In this document: one piece after another, positions 34,190-43,427 of the stretch | Layout: every line of letters starts with the position of its first letter | How positions within the stretch are numbered: position 1 is the stretch's first letter | Source: RH2-MAG17b sp050745265 | GTDB taxonomy: Bacteria; Acidobacteriota; Terriglobia; UBA7540 | Reading direction: 5' to 3' | Assembly (NCBI GenBank): GCA_050745265.1 | Contig: JBOGKE010000151.1 | Location: 1-64,000, forward strand | DNA length: 64,000 nt | Notes under the pieces: model-generated | What the model saw: only the letters and a program-made list of their open reading frames with translations | Told to the model about the DNA's origin: nothing | Database searches by the model: none | Position numbers and translations under genes: made by a program

Positions 34190-35557
34190 CTATCCGATGA
34201 TGCTGTGCGACGGCTGCGCAACTGCATAATGGGGGACAACCGCTTCCGCGAGCGCTACTTCGACAGCATCCAGCGTCCGGCTGATATCGGAGCGGGTGTG
34301 AGCGGAGGAGAGAAACCAATTGCCGCGCGGAATCACGCGCACGCCCTCTCCTGCGAGCGCGGCCGCGAACTGATTGTAGACGGCGTGGTCCATGCTCAAC
34401 GAAGAGCGGTAATCCGAGACTTCGATTTCCGCGGGCGTTCCCGGGGCCGGGAATCCCACAAAAAACACCGAGGGATGCCCCTGAACCACAACGGGCACAC
34501 CGAGTTTGGCGGCGCGCTCCCGGATGCCCCGCATCAGCGTGGAGCCGTTGGCTTCAACCTCGCGGTAGATCGCTCCTCCATCGCGCGCCAGAACGTCGAT
34601 CGTGGCCACAGCTGCGGCGATGGAAACCGGCAGGCTATTGTACGTGCCGCCATGCACCACCCGGCCGTCTGCGATCAGCCGTAGGATGTCGGCGCGGCCC
34701 GCGAGACAACTCAGCGGCATCCCGTTGGCGATCGCTTTGCCAAAAATGCTTAGGTCCGGCTCAATTCCGAAATACCCCTGCGCCCCTGATAAGGCCACCC
34801 GAAACCCGGTGATGACCTCGTCGAAGATCAGCACGATGCCATACCGTGTGCATGCCTCGCGCAGGCGCTCCAGGTATCCGGGCCGCGGCATAATCACAGC
34901 GGTATTGCACATGATGGGCTCGGTGATGATGGCCGCGGTTTCGGCTCCGTGCGCCTCCAGAAAGCGTTCGAGCGCATCGGCGTGATTCCAGGGCAGCACG
35001 GCAATGCGGCTCTCTTGGCCGGAGGGCTGGCCCGCGCTTTCAGATCGCGCCACAGGGCGCATCTCGCCGCCCCATTCTTCGGGTGGCGGCGAAAGGCTGT
35101 AGAAAATGTTATCGAGCCAGCCATGGTAGTGCCCTTCGAACTTTACTACGAGCGCCCGTCCGGTGAACGCTCGCGCCACGCGCAAGGCAGCATGCACGGC
35201 CTCCGATCCTGAGATTCCAAACCTCACCTGCTCGGCCGAAGGGATCAGCTTGGCGAGGCGCTCGGCAAGCTCGATTTCGAGCTCGTGCTGCGCCGCATAA
35301 ATCTGACCGCGGCGGAGTTGCCGGATCGTGGCCTCGTTGATTTCAGGGTGAGTATGACCCAGGAACAGGGGACCACGCCCGAGGACGTAGTCGATATATT
35401 CGTTGCCGTCCACGTCGAAGACACGGGAGCCGAGCCCGTGCTCGAAATAGAGAGGCAACGGTTGATCACCCCGGCGGACGTTGCTGCTGACTCCACCCGC
35501 AAGAGTGCGCTCGGCGCGGGCGAGCAGGCGTCGCGATTTTTGGTAGCGGTCGGACAT
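34190..35557 (-). CDS. Class III aminotransferase, glutamate-1-semialdehyde aminomutase-like
   Basis: A 455-residue PLP enzyme. G-L-G-S-R-V-F-D-V-D-G-N-E-Y-I-D-Y, F-G-I-S-G-S-E-A-V-H-A-A-L-R, H-Y-H-G-W, L-I-F-D-E-V-I-T-G-F-R and the PLP lysine in F-G-K274-A-I-A-N-G-M are present. Overall pattern is close to HemL, but a true HemL pathway role is not supported by neighbours (no hem gene). Loop lengths and the E-V-E-A-N-G-S insertion suggest one of the HemL-like aminotransferases acting on other amino or sugar substrates. It lies 236 bp from the convergent end of an IclR-regulator gene on the same strand. Confidence 0.85.
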   Translation of the reverse strand: MSDRYQKSRRLLARAERTLAGGVSSNVRRGDQPLPLYFEHGLGSRVFDVDGNEYIDYVLGRGPLFLGHTHPEINEATIRQLRRGQIYAAQHELEIELAERLAKLIPSAEQVRFGISGSEAVHAALRVARAFTGRALVVKFEGHYHGWLDNIFYSLSPPPEEWGGEMRPVARSESAGQPSGQESRIAVLPWNHADALERFLEAHGAETAAIITEPIMCNTAVIMPRPGYLERLREACTRYGIVLIFDEVITGFRVALSGAQGYFGIEPDLSIFGKAIANGMPLSCLAGRADILRLIADGRVVHGGTYNSLPVSIAAAVATIDVLARDGGAIYREVEANGSTLMRGIRERAAKLGVPVVVQGHPSVFFVGFPAPGTPAEIEVSDYRSSLSMDHAVYNQFAAALAGEGVRVIPRGNWFLSSAHTRSDISRTLDAVEVALAEAVVPHYAVAQPSHSIIG

Positions 35558-35793
35558 CCTGAAGCGGAGCCACGGCGTTACTCGGACGAAACCCGTCGGG
35601 ACGGAGAGCGGCTCAAATTCTACATTCTAGAACGCCGGCAATGGCTGGCGCTTCCAGTAAATATTATGCGTCCCCGGCGAAGGCCGTCAATGCTTCGCCT
35701 GCGCCGTCCAGCGGGCAGCAGCGATGTTGCGGGACGCGAAGGCGACACTAGCGCGGTTGACGCTCGGCGTCCTCCGCCTGGGAGCGATGCGTC

Positions 35794-36570
35794 TCAACCC
35801 GCAATCCTTCGCGAAGAATAGGCGGTGAGCGTCGTTAATTGAGCTGCGGTCTCGGTGAGCGCTTTGGCAAACTCGGCGTCGCGCGACGGTTTAACGCGTG
35901 TTGCGGGTCCTGAGATGCTAATGGCCGCCTGGACCCGGCCGTCCGAACCCAGAACCGGGGCGGCAATGCAGCGAACACCGGGCGAATCCTCCTCGTTGTC
36001 GAGCGCACACCCTTGGGACCGGACCTTCTCGAGCTCGCGCTGGAGGGCGGCGGCGCTGCGGATCGTGCGAGACGTTTGAGCGCGCAGCGGATTCTTCCGC
36101 ATGATCTCGTCGACTTGTTCGCGCGACATGCGGCAAAGCAAACACTTTCCCAGAGCCGTCGAGTGAAGCGGACCTCGCATTCCCGGGTGGACCGCCATGC
36201 GAAGCGGGTGCGGGCTCTCGAGCACCTGGACGTACAAGACCTCGCCGCCATCAAGAACTCCCAAGTTCACCGTTTCCTGAAATCGCCCCCGCAGTTTCGC
36301 TAAAAACGGAGTCGCCAGGCCGCTCAGATCGTAGGGCGGTTTCTGCCCGCTCGAGAGGCGGCCGAGGCGCGGCGCCACTGAGTAACGGCCCCCCGTTTGC
36401 TTTTCGACGTAGCCGAGGCGCTCAAGCGTAAAAAGAATTCTGAAAACGGAACTCTTCACCAGGCGCGTTCGCGCCGCCAGCTCTCGCAACGCGACTTCGC
36501 GCTCGCCCTGAAATGCCTCGAGCACTCGGAATCCTTTTTCAAGGACAGAGATGTAATTGTTAGCTGGCAT
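35794..36570 (-). CDS. IclR-family transcriptional regulator
   Basis: About 258 residues from ATG 36570, which begins M-P-A-N-N-Y-I-S-V-L-E-K-G-F-R-V-L-E-A-F; the longer reading is not conserved. The N-terminal winged helix has L-R-E-L-A-A-R-T and K-S-S-V-F-R-I-L-F-T-L. The effector domain (about 85-250) includes the H-S-T-A-L-G-K motif and the G-x-x-C-I-A-A-P-V segment. IclR proteins usually control catabolic genes next to them in response to a small carbon compound. It is divergent, across 265 bp, from the Tat-exported SelA-like gene, so that gene is the best candidate target; the aminotransferase downstream is another. Confidence 0.93.
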   Translation of the reverse strand: MPANNYISVLEKGFRVLEAFQGEREVALRELAARTRLVKSSVFRILFTLERLGYVEKQTGGRYSVAPRLGRLSSGQKPPYDLSGLATPFLAKLRGRFQETVNLGVLDGGEVLYVQVLESPHPLRMAVHPGMRGPLHSTALGKCLLCRMSREQVDEIMRKNPLRAQTSRTIRSAAALQRELEKVRSQGCALDNEEDSPGVRCIAAPVLGSDGRVQAAISISGPATRVKPSRDAEFAKALTETAAQLTTLTAYSSRRIAG

Positions 36571-36835
36571 CGAAGGTGCCCAGTGTAACAACGGGCAGTT
36601 CCAATGTACAGTCCACCCGGGTCGCGCACAAAACAACGAACAAGAATCGAACGGCTTCCGCGGGTACGCCGAATTGCGCCGGACACGTCCTGTGCCCAAG
36701 GTGATATCATCGCGTGATGCCGATTTTTGTGGCGGCGGGCTCTGGCCGCCGGAATTCCGTCGCTCCCAGAGCCCGCTGCAGTGAAGGCTGTCAGTTCAGT
36801 TTGTAATCTCCAAGAGTGTCGAAAGGAGTGCCGGC

Positions 36836-38101
36836 ATGGATCGATTTCGATCGAGAAGAGATTTTTTCAAGGTGGGCGCCAGTGCGCTCGCGGTCGGGGG
36901 CATCGTGGCTCCGGACGGGCAAGTACGCGCGGCATCGCGTCCCCATACTGCCGAGGGAGCGGATTACTACGAAAAGCTCGGCGTGACGAAAATTATCAAC
37001 GCGGCTGGAACCTACACCATTCTTACCGCGTCGATCATGCCGGTACCGGTTCAGGCCGCGGTGGCGGAAGCGGCGAAGCATCCGGTTCGCTTGATCGAGT
37101 TGCAAACCAAGGCGGGCGAATACCTCGCGAATCGCTTGCAGTGCGAAGCGGCGCTCGTTTCCGCGGGAGCGGCTTCGGCCTTAACACTCGGCATGGCGGC
37201 GTGCATTACGGTGGGTAACCGGCAGGCGATCGAAGCCATTCCGACCGACATGTCGAACCTCAAGAACGAGGTCGTCGTTCAAAAAGCGCACCGCTACGGC
37301 TACGACCATGCGCTTCGGAATTGCGGTATCAAGTTTGTGGAAGTGGAGACGCTCGCCGATTACCAGAGCGCCTTCACCGCGCGCACCGTTATGGCGCATT
37401 TTTTCAATGCCGCCGAAGGGGGAAAGATCAGCCGTGAGGATTGGGTGCGGATCGCGCACCAGCACAGCGTGCCCTGCTTCGACGACGCCGCGGCTGACGT
37501 GCCTCCGATTTCGAACCTCTGGAACTATACCCGCATGGGATTCGATCTGGTCACGTTTTCCGGCGGCAAAGGAATCCGGGGTCCGCAAAACGCCGGGCTT
37601 CTTCTCGGGCGGAAGGATCTGATCGAAGCGGCGGCCGCGAATAACAACCCGTTCGACAGCGTCATAGGGCGCGGAATGAAAGTCTCCAAGGAGCAGATTG
37701 TGGGCATGGTTGCTGCGATCGATTGGTTCCTGGAGCAGTCGGACGAGCGGATGGAGCGGGAATTCAACCGGAGGGCGAAGCTGATCGCCGAGGCGCTGAA
37801 GGGCATTCCCTCGCTGCAGGCGGCGATTTATGTGCCGCCGGTCGCCAACCACGTTCCGCACCTGCTGGTGCGGTACGATCAAAGCCAAGTGCGCATCTCT
37901 CCGCTCGACGTCGCGAAAAAGCTGCGTGAGGGCGCTCCCAGCATCGAGCTCAATCCTTCAACCGGGAGCACGTCAGCTAGCGCCGGTTTGCCCACGGACA
38001 AAAACACAATCGTAGTGGGCGTATGGATGCTTCAGCCCGGAGAAGACCGGATCGTCGCCAAGCGGTTGCGCGAAGTGCTGCGTGATGCAAGCCGAGCCTG
38101 A
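36836..38101 (+). CDS. Tat-exported SelA-like PLP-dependent protein
   Basis: A 421-residue protein starting with a twin-arginine signal (R7-R8-D-F-F-K, then a hydrophobic A-S-A-L-A-V-G-G). The mature part is a fold-type I PLP enzyme of the SelA/DgaE-like group. It has I-N-A-A-G-T-Y-T, V-S-A-G-A-A-S-A-L-T-L-G-M-A-A, D-D-A-A-A-D (cofactor aspartate) and the lysine in T-F-S-G-G-K245-G-I-R-G-P. True SelA and D-glucosaminate-6-phosphate ammonia-lyase are cytoplasmic; export is unusual and implies an extracytoplasmic amino acid or amino sugar substrate. AAAGGAG lies 8 bases before the ATG. Substrate unknown. Confidence 0.85.
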   Translation: MDRFRSRRDFFKVGASALAVGGIVAPDGQVRAASRPHTAEGADYYEKLGVTKIINAAGTYTILTASIMPVPVQAAVAEAAKHPVRLIELQTKAGEYLANRLQCEAALVSAGAASALTLGMAACITVGNRQAIEAIPTDMSNLKNEVVVQKAHRYGYDHALRNCGIKFVEVETLADYQSAFTARTVMAHFFNAAEGGKISREDWVRIAHQHSVPCFDDAAADVPPISNLWNYTRMGFDLVTFSGGKGIRGPQNAGLLLGRKDLIEAAAANNNPFDSVIGRGMKVSKEQIVGMVAAIDWFLEQSDERMEREFNRRAKLIAEALKGIPSLQAAIYVPPVANHVPHLLVRYDQSQVRISPLDVAKKLREGAPSIELNPSTGSTSASAGLPTDKNTIVVGVWMLQPGEDRIVAKRLREVLRDASRA

Positions 38102-38170
38102 TACCGACGGTCGCCGAGGACTTCACGACAGGCCGATTCGTGACGAACTTGGGCTAAGCCGTCGCTGCCG

Positions 38171-39619
38171 TTAAGGCGCGGTGAGTTGAACCCTCCCGCC
38201 AATGCGCAATTTGGGCACGATAAACTCCGTGAACCCCTGTTCTCGCGCCGCGGAGAGCGAAACGCAGCAGCCGCTCTCCGGAGTTGCATACTCAATTCGC
38301 GAAAAAATTCCCTTGATCCGCACTTGTGCGCGCAAATCCTCACGCGCGTAATTCACAAGATCAAGCTGTTCGCTCAAACCCCGGCTCGATTGATGCGCGG
38401 CGGCAAGGACCGTCAGGCTATTCCACAGCGTCAGCTCGCGCTCCGGTGCGGGGAGCAATCTCCATACGTCGCGCGCGAACGGCTCGGGGTCAATGATGGG
38501 CGGCGCGATTTCCACGACTTTTCCTTTTCCTAAAGCGTACACCGCCGCGTCAGCCGTCTTGCTCAGCAGCCGTGCGGACGGCAGACTTCCCTGCTGACCG
38601 ACCCACACCGCTGTTCGCCCGCCGTCCACATATCGTTCGACAGCCGAAGTTGCGGCCGGATCGAGCGGACCGAAGATCACCCACATAGCCGCGCTGTCAA
38701 GCCGGCGCGCTTGCAACTCGCCCGGCTTCGCGACCCGAAAGCTGATATTGTGACGGGCTAAAAGATTCACGGCTTCGTAGGAGTCATTGAAGTCGTTCGC
38801 GATCACCGCCACATCACTCAGCAGAGCCGCTGGGGCGAGCTCGCTCGGCGCCTCATAAAACCGGAGATAGCGCTGAATCTCGCGCCACGTCTTCCAGGCC
38901 TCAGGCGCACTTTTGGCCAGTCCCTCCTGAAGCGGTTTTGCAAGCGGAAGGATGAGATCGGTGCGAAAGGCGCCCGCCTCGGCCACCGCAAGCTCGTAGT
39001 CTTCTGGGGGAATACCGTACTGCTTTTCCAGCGAGTCCACGGGTTCCCACTGAAACTCCACAAGCGGTGTCTCATCCGGGTCGTAAGCTCGCTCGAACCG
39101 GCTGAGAGCGACGTTTGAATCAATCCAAGGCTGCCGAGTGGGGCTCGATACCTGGAGAACGCCGTTCCTTGCCACCACCATCGTGCCGCGCAACTGCGGC
39201 TGCTTGCCGCCCGGCCACACCACCCGAACCGAACCGGCAGGGAATCGGGCGCGGAGCTGACTCAGCAGGCGATCGAAAGCGGCGCGCGCCGCCGCAGCGT
39301 TCTGGGCGGTCGGAAGCAACGCGTTCTCGGGAGCGTCGAGGATGATTCCGGCGAGGCTGTCTTGCCGATTCGCCGCAGCCGCCTCTGCGGCATGCGCGGC
39401 ATCTGTTTCGACAAATACGCGGTAGCCCTGTCTGCGCGCGGCGCGGATCAGGGATGCGCCATCCGCACTCCACGGGATCACCAGCTCGCTCACGCCGAGC
39501 GAGCGCGCGGAGGGGATTTGAGGTTCTGTCCACCGAATCCACACGCGGCAGAGTGCGGGCTGCGCGACAAGAAGAAGAGCGCCGATCAGAACGAGTCGCT
39601 GCCTTCGCATTAAGTTCAC
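38171..39619 (-). CDS. Exported protein of unknown function
   Basis: 482 residues with a signal peptide (R-L-V-L-I-G-A-L-L-L-V-A-Q-P-A-L-C). The N-terminal half alternates strands and helices like a TIM-barrel (Y-R-V-F-V-E-T-D, G-I-I-L-D-A-P-E-N-A, V-R-V-V-W-P-G-G-K). The middle contains V-A-V-I-A-N-D-F-N-D-S-Y-E-A-V-N and G-G-R-T-A-V-W-V-G, as in glutamine-amidotransferase-like or beta-galactosidase trimerisation folds. The last 130 residues look like a beta-sandwich. No catalytic site was recognised. ApbE follows 4 bases after on the opposite side of the operon order (upstream gene on the same strand), so the three genes ending here are likely co-transcribed. Confidence 0.72.
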   Translation of the reverse strand: MNLMRRQRLVLIGALLLVAQPALCRVWIRWTEPQIPSARSLGVSELVIPWSADGASLIRAARRQGYRVFVETDAAHAAEAAAANRQDSLAGIILDAPENALLPTAQNAAAARAAFDRLLSQLRARFPAGSVRVVWPGGKQPQLRGTMVVARNGVLQVSSPTRQPWIDSNVALSRFERAYDPDETPLVEFQWEPVDSLEKQYGIPPEDYELAVAEAGAFRTDLILPLAKPLQEGLAKSAPEAWKTWREIQRYLRFYEAPSELAPAALLSDVAVIANDFNDSYEAVNLLARHNISFRVAKPGELQARRLDSAAMWVIFGPLDPAATSAVERYVDGGRTAVWVGQQGSLPSARLLSKTADAAVYALGKGKVVEIAPPIIDPEPFARDVWRLLPAPERELTLWNSLTVLAAAHQSSRGLSEQLDLVNYAREDLRAQVRIKGIFSRIEYATPESGCCVSLSAAREQGFTEFIVPKLRIGGRVQLTAP

Positions 39620-39623
39620 CCCG

Positions 39624-40652
39624 TTAATTCAAGCTCGCCAGCCGGCTTGTCCGGATGACGGGCCCGTTGGAGACTTCGCCGGCGACGCCCGCCGGAGAGA
39701 TCCAGATGGCTGCCACTCCGGGAAGCCGCCGGACCAACCGGGTCCCGGCGGGAGGGCCCATGAGAAACAGCGTGGTCGACAAACCGTCGGTCGCCGTCGC
39801 CGTCTTCGCGACGACGCTCACCGCGAAATCGCTGCGAACGGGTTCGGCGGTGACGGGATCGATGATGTGCCCGAACTTTCCGGCTTCGATCAGGCTGGTT
39901 TTCCCCTGCTCGGAAGTTGATACGCTGTTGTTGTGCAACGTGACTTCAGCGCCGGCGCGACCAGAGGGGTCGCGCAGGCGGATGCTCCACCCCTCACGCC
40001 CCGGTGGCGCGCCCATCCCGAACAGCGTACTTCCACCCGCATTGATCAGCGCGTCGCGGACGCCGTGGGACCTCAAAACCTCGACAGCGCGGTCAACGGC
40101 GTATCCCTTGCCGATCGAACCCAGGTCGATTCGCATGCATTTCGAGTGAAATTCAATTTCGTCCGGCGCGATTAACTGCACCTTTGGGTATCCGACGCAG
40201 TTGCGAACGTGGTTCAACTCGGCGGCGGAGGGAAGGCGCCCGCTCGCTGCGGCCGATTTCCAGATGTCGACGAGCGGCGCCACCGTCACGTCATACTTCC
40301 CGCCGGAAAGCCGTGAATAAACCAGTGACGCCTGGATCACCCGGAAGAGATCGGGCGGAACGCGAACGGCCCGGAAATGCGCCGCTCGGTCGAGATGGCT
40401 GAGATCGCTGGCGGAATCATAATTGCTCATCACGTGATCGAGCGCGACGACAGCCCGAAAAGCGGCATCGATGGCCCGCGCAGTACGCTGCGGTGCCGGC
40501 GAATACGCCGCGATTTCAAACACCGTGCCCATCGCATACTGTTTCTTATAGATGAATGACTGTTGGCCGACGGTTAATCCGGAGCCAGGCAGGCACGGCC
40601 CGAGCGCGAGCGCCAAAACGAAAGCCGTTCGCACCGCCCTACGCCAAGGCAT
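39624..40652 (-). CDS. apbE: FAD:protein FMN transferase ApbE
   Basis: About 342 residues from ATG 40652, with GGGATGG 5 bases upstream; it overlaps the end of the PQQ-like gene by 14 bases. Signal-like hydrophobic start, then Y-A-M-G-T-V-F-E, G-G-K-Y-D-V-T-V-A-P-L-V-D-I-W, I-D-L-G-S-I-G-K-G-Y-A-V-D, L-I-N-A-G-G-S and H-I-I-D-P-V-T. These are the FAD and metal sites of ApbE, which attaches FMN to threonine in exported redox proteins. No Rnf, Nqr, NosR or FMN-binding-domain gene is near, so its target is not evident. Exported location agrees with the secreted neighbours. Confidence 0.93.
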   Translation of the reverse strand: MPWRRAVRTAFVLALALGPCLPGSGLTVGQQSFIYKKQYAMGTVFEIAAYSPAPQRTARAIDAAFRAVVALDHVMSNYDSASDLSHLDRAAHFRAVRVPPDLFRVIQASLVYSRLSGGKYDVTVAPLVDIWKSAAASGRLPSAAELNHVRNCVGYPKVQLIAPDEIEFHSKCMRIDLGSIGKGYAVDRAVEVLRSHGVRDALINAGGSTLFGMGAPPGREGWSIRLRDPSGRAGAEVTLHNNSVSTSEQGKTSLIEAGKFGHIIDPVTAEPVRSDFAVSVVAKTATATDGLSTTLFLMGPPAGTRLVRRLPGVAAIWISPAGVAGEVSNGPVIRTSRLASLN

Positions 40653-41685
40653 AGACCATCCCTTGCATATCAGCGAGGTACACCGCATTTTCAGCGAGGA
40701 CCGGGCAGGATTGGACGGACCCGCCGAGCCCAGCGCGCCAAATTCTTCGGCCCGTGGCGATCTCGAGCGCAAAAGTGCCGCCGCCGAAGGCCTGAAGATA
40801 GACGGTTTTGCCGGAGACGACCGGCGGCGCGAGAATCACCCGGCTCAACCTCGTTTTCCATTTCAGACGGCCGGTAGGAATATCGAGCGCGTAGAGAAAA
40901 CCGTCTTTGCTGCCCACCATCACCGTGCTGGCGGCCACCGCAGGCGAGGAAAAGATTCCCAGGCCGGTGGCATACTTCCAATGTATTTTCCCGGTTCCCG
41001 CATCCATCGCGTAGACCGAAAAATCTTCGGAACCGATCAGCAGGAGTCCATCCGCCAGAGCCGGCGAGGAATCGATTCCATTTCCAGTAGTTGCGGTCCA
41101 GACGATGGAGCCGGAAACCGTGTCAAGGCAATAAACCTTTCCATTTCCGCACCCAAACCAAGCGCGGTTTTCCGCGACGAAAGCGGTTGAGTCGATGCGC
41201 GCTCCGGCGTTGAAGGTCCAGTGAACTTTACCCGATTGAAAGTCCAGGGCATAGAAGCGCCCGTCGGCCGAACCGCAGTAAACAGCGTTCCCGTAAACGA
41301 CGGGCGAAGTCCAGACTTCCGCCCCGCACGGAGCCGCCCACAGCTCTTGGCCTGTGTCGCGGGCGAGGGCGCGCACGTGCCCCGAATCGTCGCCAAACAA
41401 AACCCGGTCTCGCGAGAGGGAGGGCGTGCTGTGAATCGCCTTGGCGTTCCCGCGTCTCCAGGCTTCGCGGCCCGTGCGCACGTCGATGGCATGGAGCGCG
41501 CCATCCAAGCACGGCACGTATAGCAGCCCGTCATCGAGAACCGGCGAGCTCCTGACCGAGTTCTCGAGGCGAAGCTGCCACACCATGCGCTCAGGAGTGC
41601 GAGCGGAGCGCTCAGACTGCCTACCCGTGCGCTGATTGTCGCTCAGCAGCGTAACCCAGTTGCCGGCGTCTGGTTCGCCTTGCAT
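40639..41685 (-). CDS. PQQ-binding-like beta-propeller repeat protein
   Basis: About 348 residues from ATG 41685, preceded by GGGAG at proper distance; longer ORF sequence comes from repeat DNA. Seven to eight blades show the pattern V-x-A-L-D-x-x-T-G-x-x-x-W (for example L-H-A-I-D-V-R-T-G-R-E-A-W, Y-A-L-D-I-P-T-G-R-L-K-W). No signal peptide is clear, although such proteins are usually exported. It may be a scaffold (BamB-like) or a quinoprotein without the catalytic residues. First gene of a likely three-gene operon with apbE and the exported unknown protein. Confidence 0.85.
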   Translation of the reverse strand: MQGEPDAGNWVTLLSDNQRTGRQSERSARTPERMVWQLRLENSVRSSPVLDDGLLYVPCLDGALHAIDVRTGREAWRRGNAKAIHSTPSLSRDRVLFGDDSGHVRALARDTGQELWAAPCGAEVWTSPVVYGNAVYCGSADGRFYALDFQSGKVHWTFNAGARIDSTAFVAENRAWFGCGNGKVYCLDTVSGSIVWTATTGNGIDSSPALADGLLLIGSEDFSVYAMDAGTGKIHWKYATGLGIFSSPAVAASTVMVGSKDGFLYALDIPTGRLKWKTRLSRVILAPPVVSGKTVYLQAFGGGTFALEIATGRRIWRAGLGGSVQSCPVLAENAVYLADMQGMVYALA

Positions 41686-41873
41686 ATCGCTCCCGAATAC
41701 TCTGACGCCGACGAGCAGGCGCCTCACCCGGCTCGCGGAGTTTACCCCGAGTTCCAGCCCGCCGGTTGGCGGGTCCATAGTGCCGGAAACGTCGGCGCAA
41801 GCCCGCGGAGCGGGCGAAATAAAGTAGCCCACGGCGCAAGCCGTGGGAACGTGAGCCTCCAATGATCATCTTT

Positions 41874-41915
41874 CCGCGCCCGCCGCCCGGTGGGTGCACC
41901 GGGCGGCGGGCGCGG
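41874..41915. repeat. Perfect 19-bp inverted repeat with GGTG loop
   Basis: CCGCGCCCGCCGCCCGGTG, loop GGTG, then its exact reverse complement. It is a very stable hairpin in the gap between the DUF362 gene and the PQQ-like gene. A related repeat module (GTAGCCCACGGCGCAAGCCGTGGG) lies just before it at about 41808-41848. Confidence 0.85.
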
Positions 41916-41935
41916 AGCGGCAATTTGGGGTGCTG

Positions 41936-42150
41936 TCCTCACCCCGGGCTTGCGCCCGGGGCTACTTTATTGCGGCCCTTCGGGCCTTTCGCTGCTCTCC
42001 TCATCGAAGCTTCTGGAGAGTCCTTCGACTTCGCTCAGGATAAACTCCGACGAAGGGCTCGCCACCCTCTCCCCTTGGAGAGACGGGAACAACGAGAGAA
42101 TCCCAGCCCTGTCCGCTGGGAGAGGGTTCCCGAGGGACGAGGGTGGGCGA
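41936..42150 (-). repeat. Repeat mosaic (modules 2 and 3), inverted copy
   Basis: Inverted counterpart of 6960-7153. Module 3 (41941-42020: CCCCGGGCTTGCGCCCGGGG, GGCCCTTCGGGCC, GAAGCTTCTGGAG) is followed by module 2 (42050-42150: CGAAGGGCTCGCCACCC, GGGAGAGGGTTCCCGAGGGA). Module order is conserved. It fills the 475-bp gap 41686-42160, which has no gene. Confidence 0.8.
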
Positions 42151-42160
42151 GGGGCCGCGT

Positions 42161-43318
42161 TCATCCCATCGCAATCTTGCGGTGATCAATTTTCTTCAGC
42201 TCCCACACCCCGAGGCCGAGCCGTCCGGCCGCTTCGATGTGCGCCGGCTGGCGGAAGAAGAGATTCTTGTGAGGGTCGCGGAAGTATTCCGGCTCTCTGC
42301 GGACAATATTCGCCGGGTCGCGGTCCCAGAGAGAAAGCGCCCCCTCGAGTTCGCGTTTTTTCGTAATCGTTGCGAGCTCGATCGTGTCGACGGCCACCGG
42401 GTCCGTTCCGATCAGCAGAATACCAGGCTGGGCGATGAACTGTTGAAGCTGCGTCAGCGGGCCGCCGTGCCACACCTGCCGCATGCCGTCCATGACGTGG
42501 AGCACGGCCTTTGAGCGCAACGGTTCAACCGAACACATGACCCCGATGAGCGGATCGGTGAAGGTGATGGGCGCATGATGGGAGCGCGCAACGTTGTTGA
42601 ACGAGCCATATCCGAGGTTTTTCAAGCAGCCAGTGACGCCGGATGCGTCGTGGTCTTTCATCGTGGGAATGTTGATAATCTTGGTGACCTCACGCGCCAC
42701 GACTCGCGCGAGATAAGACCGCGTCTCCCACTCACCAAAGAAGCACGCCTGACAGTAGACCTCCATGTCGTAGCCCGCGAGATCGAACGCGCGGTTTTCG
42801 ATGCCGTCGATAGGAATCCCCACCGGCAGCAACGAATGATAGCTCCCTGCCTGAATCTCGTCTGAGTAGCGGTCGTAAATCCGGATGTCCTGAACCCCCG
42901 CAGAGCGCAGGCCGCGAATCACTTCCCGCACGATTTCCGGCGAAGAGCAGCAGGCCGGAGCGCCGGACGGATTGATCTTGATACCCACTTTGTCGTCGGG
43001 AGTCACGAACCGCGCCCAGGCGGCGGAAGGCGAGCTTTCGCCCGTGAGCTCCTTCAGACCGGCTTCGATCATGCGGCGAACCACGGGCTCGGAGACATGG
43101 TTCGCCCGGATGGCCGCGGGATCGTCTACTTCGATCACGCGGCCGGGGAAGAGTCCCGGCATCCCGAGCGGAGATCGCCTGTAGCCGGGAATGCCGTGGG
43201 TCTCGATGGGCGGCGGCGCAGGAAGCTTCACTTCCTGCGCCTCTGCATCCGTGGCGCTACTCAGCGCGAGGGCGGCGCTGCCGGCCAGGGCGTTCGCGAC
43301 AAAGGTTCGGCGGTTCAT
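42161..43318 (-). CDS. DUF362-family protein with Tat signal
   Basis: A 385-residue protein starting N-R3-R4-T-F-V-A-N-A-L-A-G-S, a twin-arginine signal followed by a hydrophobic core and A-E-A-Q. The mature part matches DUF362: V-G-I-K-I-N-P-S-G, I-I-N-I-P-T-M-K-D-H, G-V-T-G-C-L-K-N-L-G, G-T-D-P-V-A-V-D. DUF362 proteins often carry iron-sulfur sites, but only isolated cysteines are seen here (C-C in A-C-C-S, C in Y-C-Q-A-C), so no cluster can be claimed. Function unknown. Tat export suggests folding with a cofactor before export. Confidence 0.85.
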   Translation of the reverse strand: MNRRTFVANALAGSAALALSSATDAEAQEVKLPAPPPIETHGIPGYRRSPLGMPGLFPGRVIEVDDPAAIRANHVSEPVVRRMIEAGLKELTGESSPSAAWARFVTPDDKVGIKINPSGAPACCSSPEIVREVIRGLRSAGVQDIRIYDRYSDEIQAGSYHSLLPVGIPIDGIENRAFDLAGYDMEVYCQACFFGEWETRSYLARVVAREVTKIINIPTMKDHDASGVTGCLKNLGYGSFNNVARSHHAPITFTDPLIGVMCSVEPLRSKAVLHVMDGMRQVWHGGPLTQLQQFIAQPGILLIGTDPVAVDTIELATITKKRELEGALSLWDRDPANIVRREPEYFRDPHKNLFFRQPAHIEAAGRLGLGVWELKKIDHRKIAMG

Positions 43319-43427
43319 CAGGCCTCCTGCTTTGTAAATTCCGTTCGGAGTCTAATTGCTGCGGCGAACTGCGTCCGCCGGTCTTTCAGCGATCATGCGC
43401 CGCCGCTGCACCATCGGCCAAGCGAAT

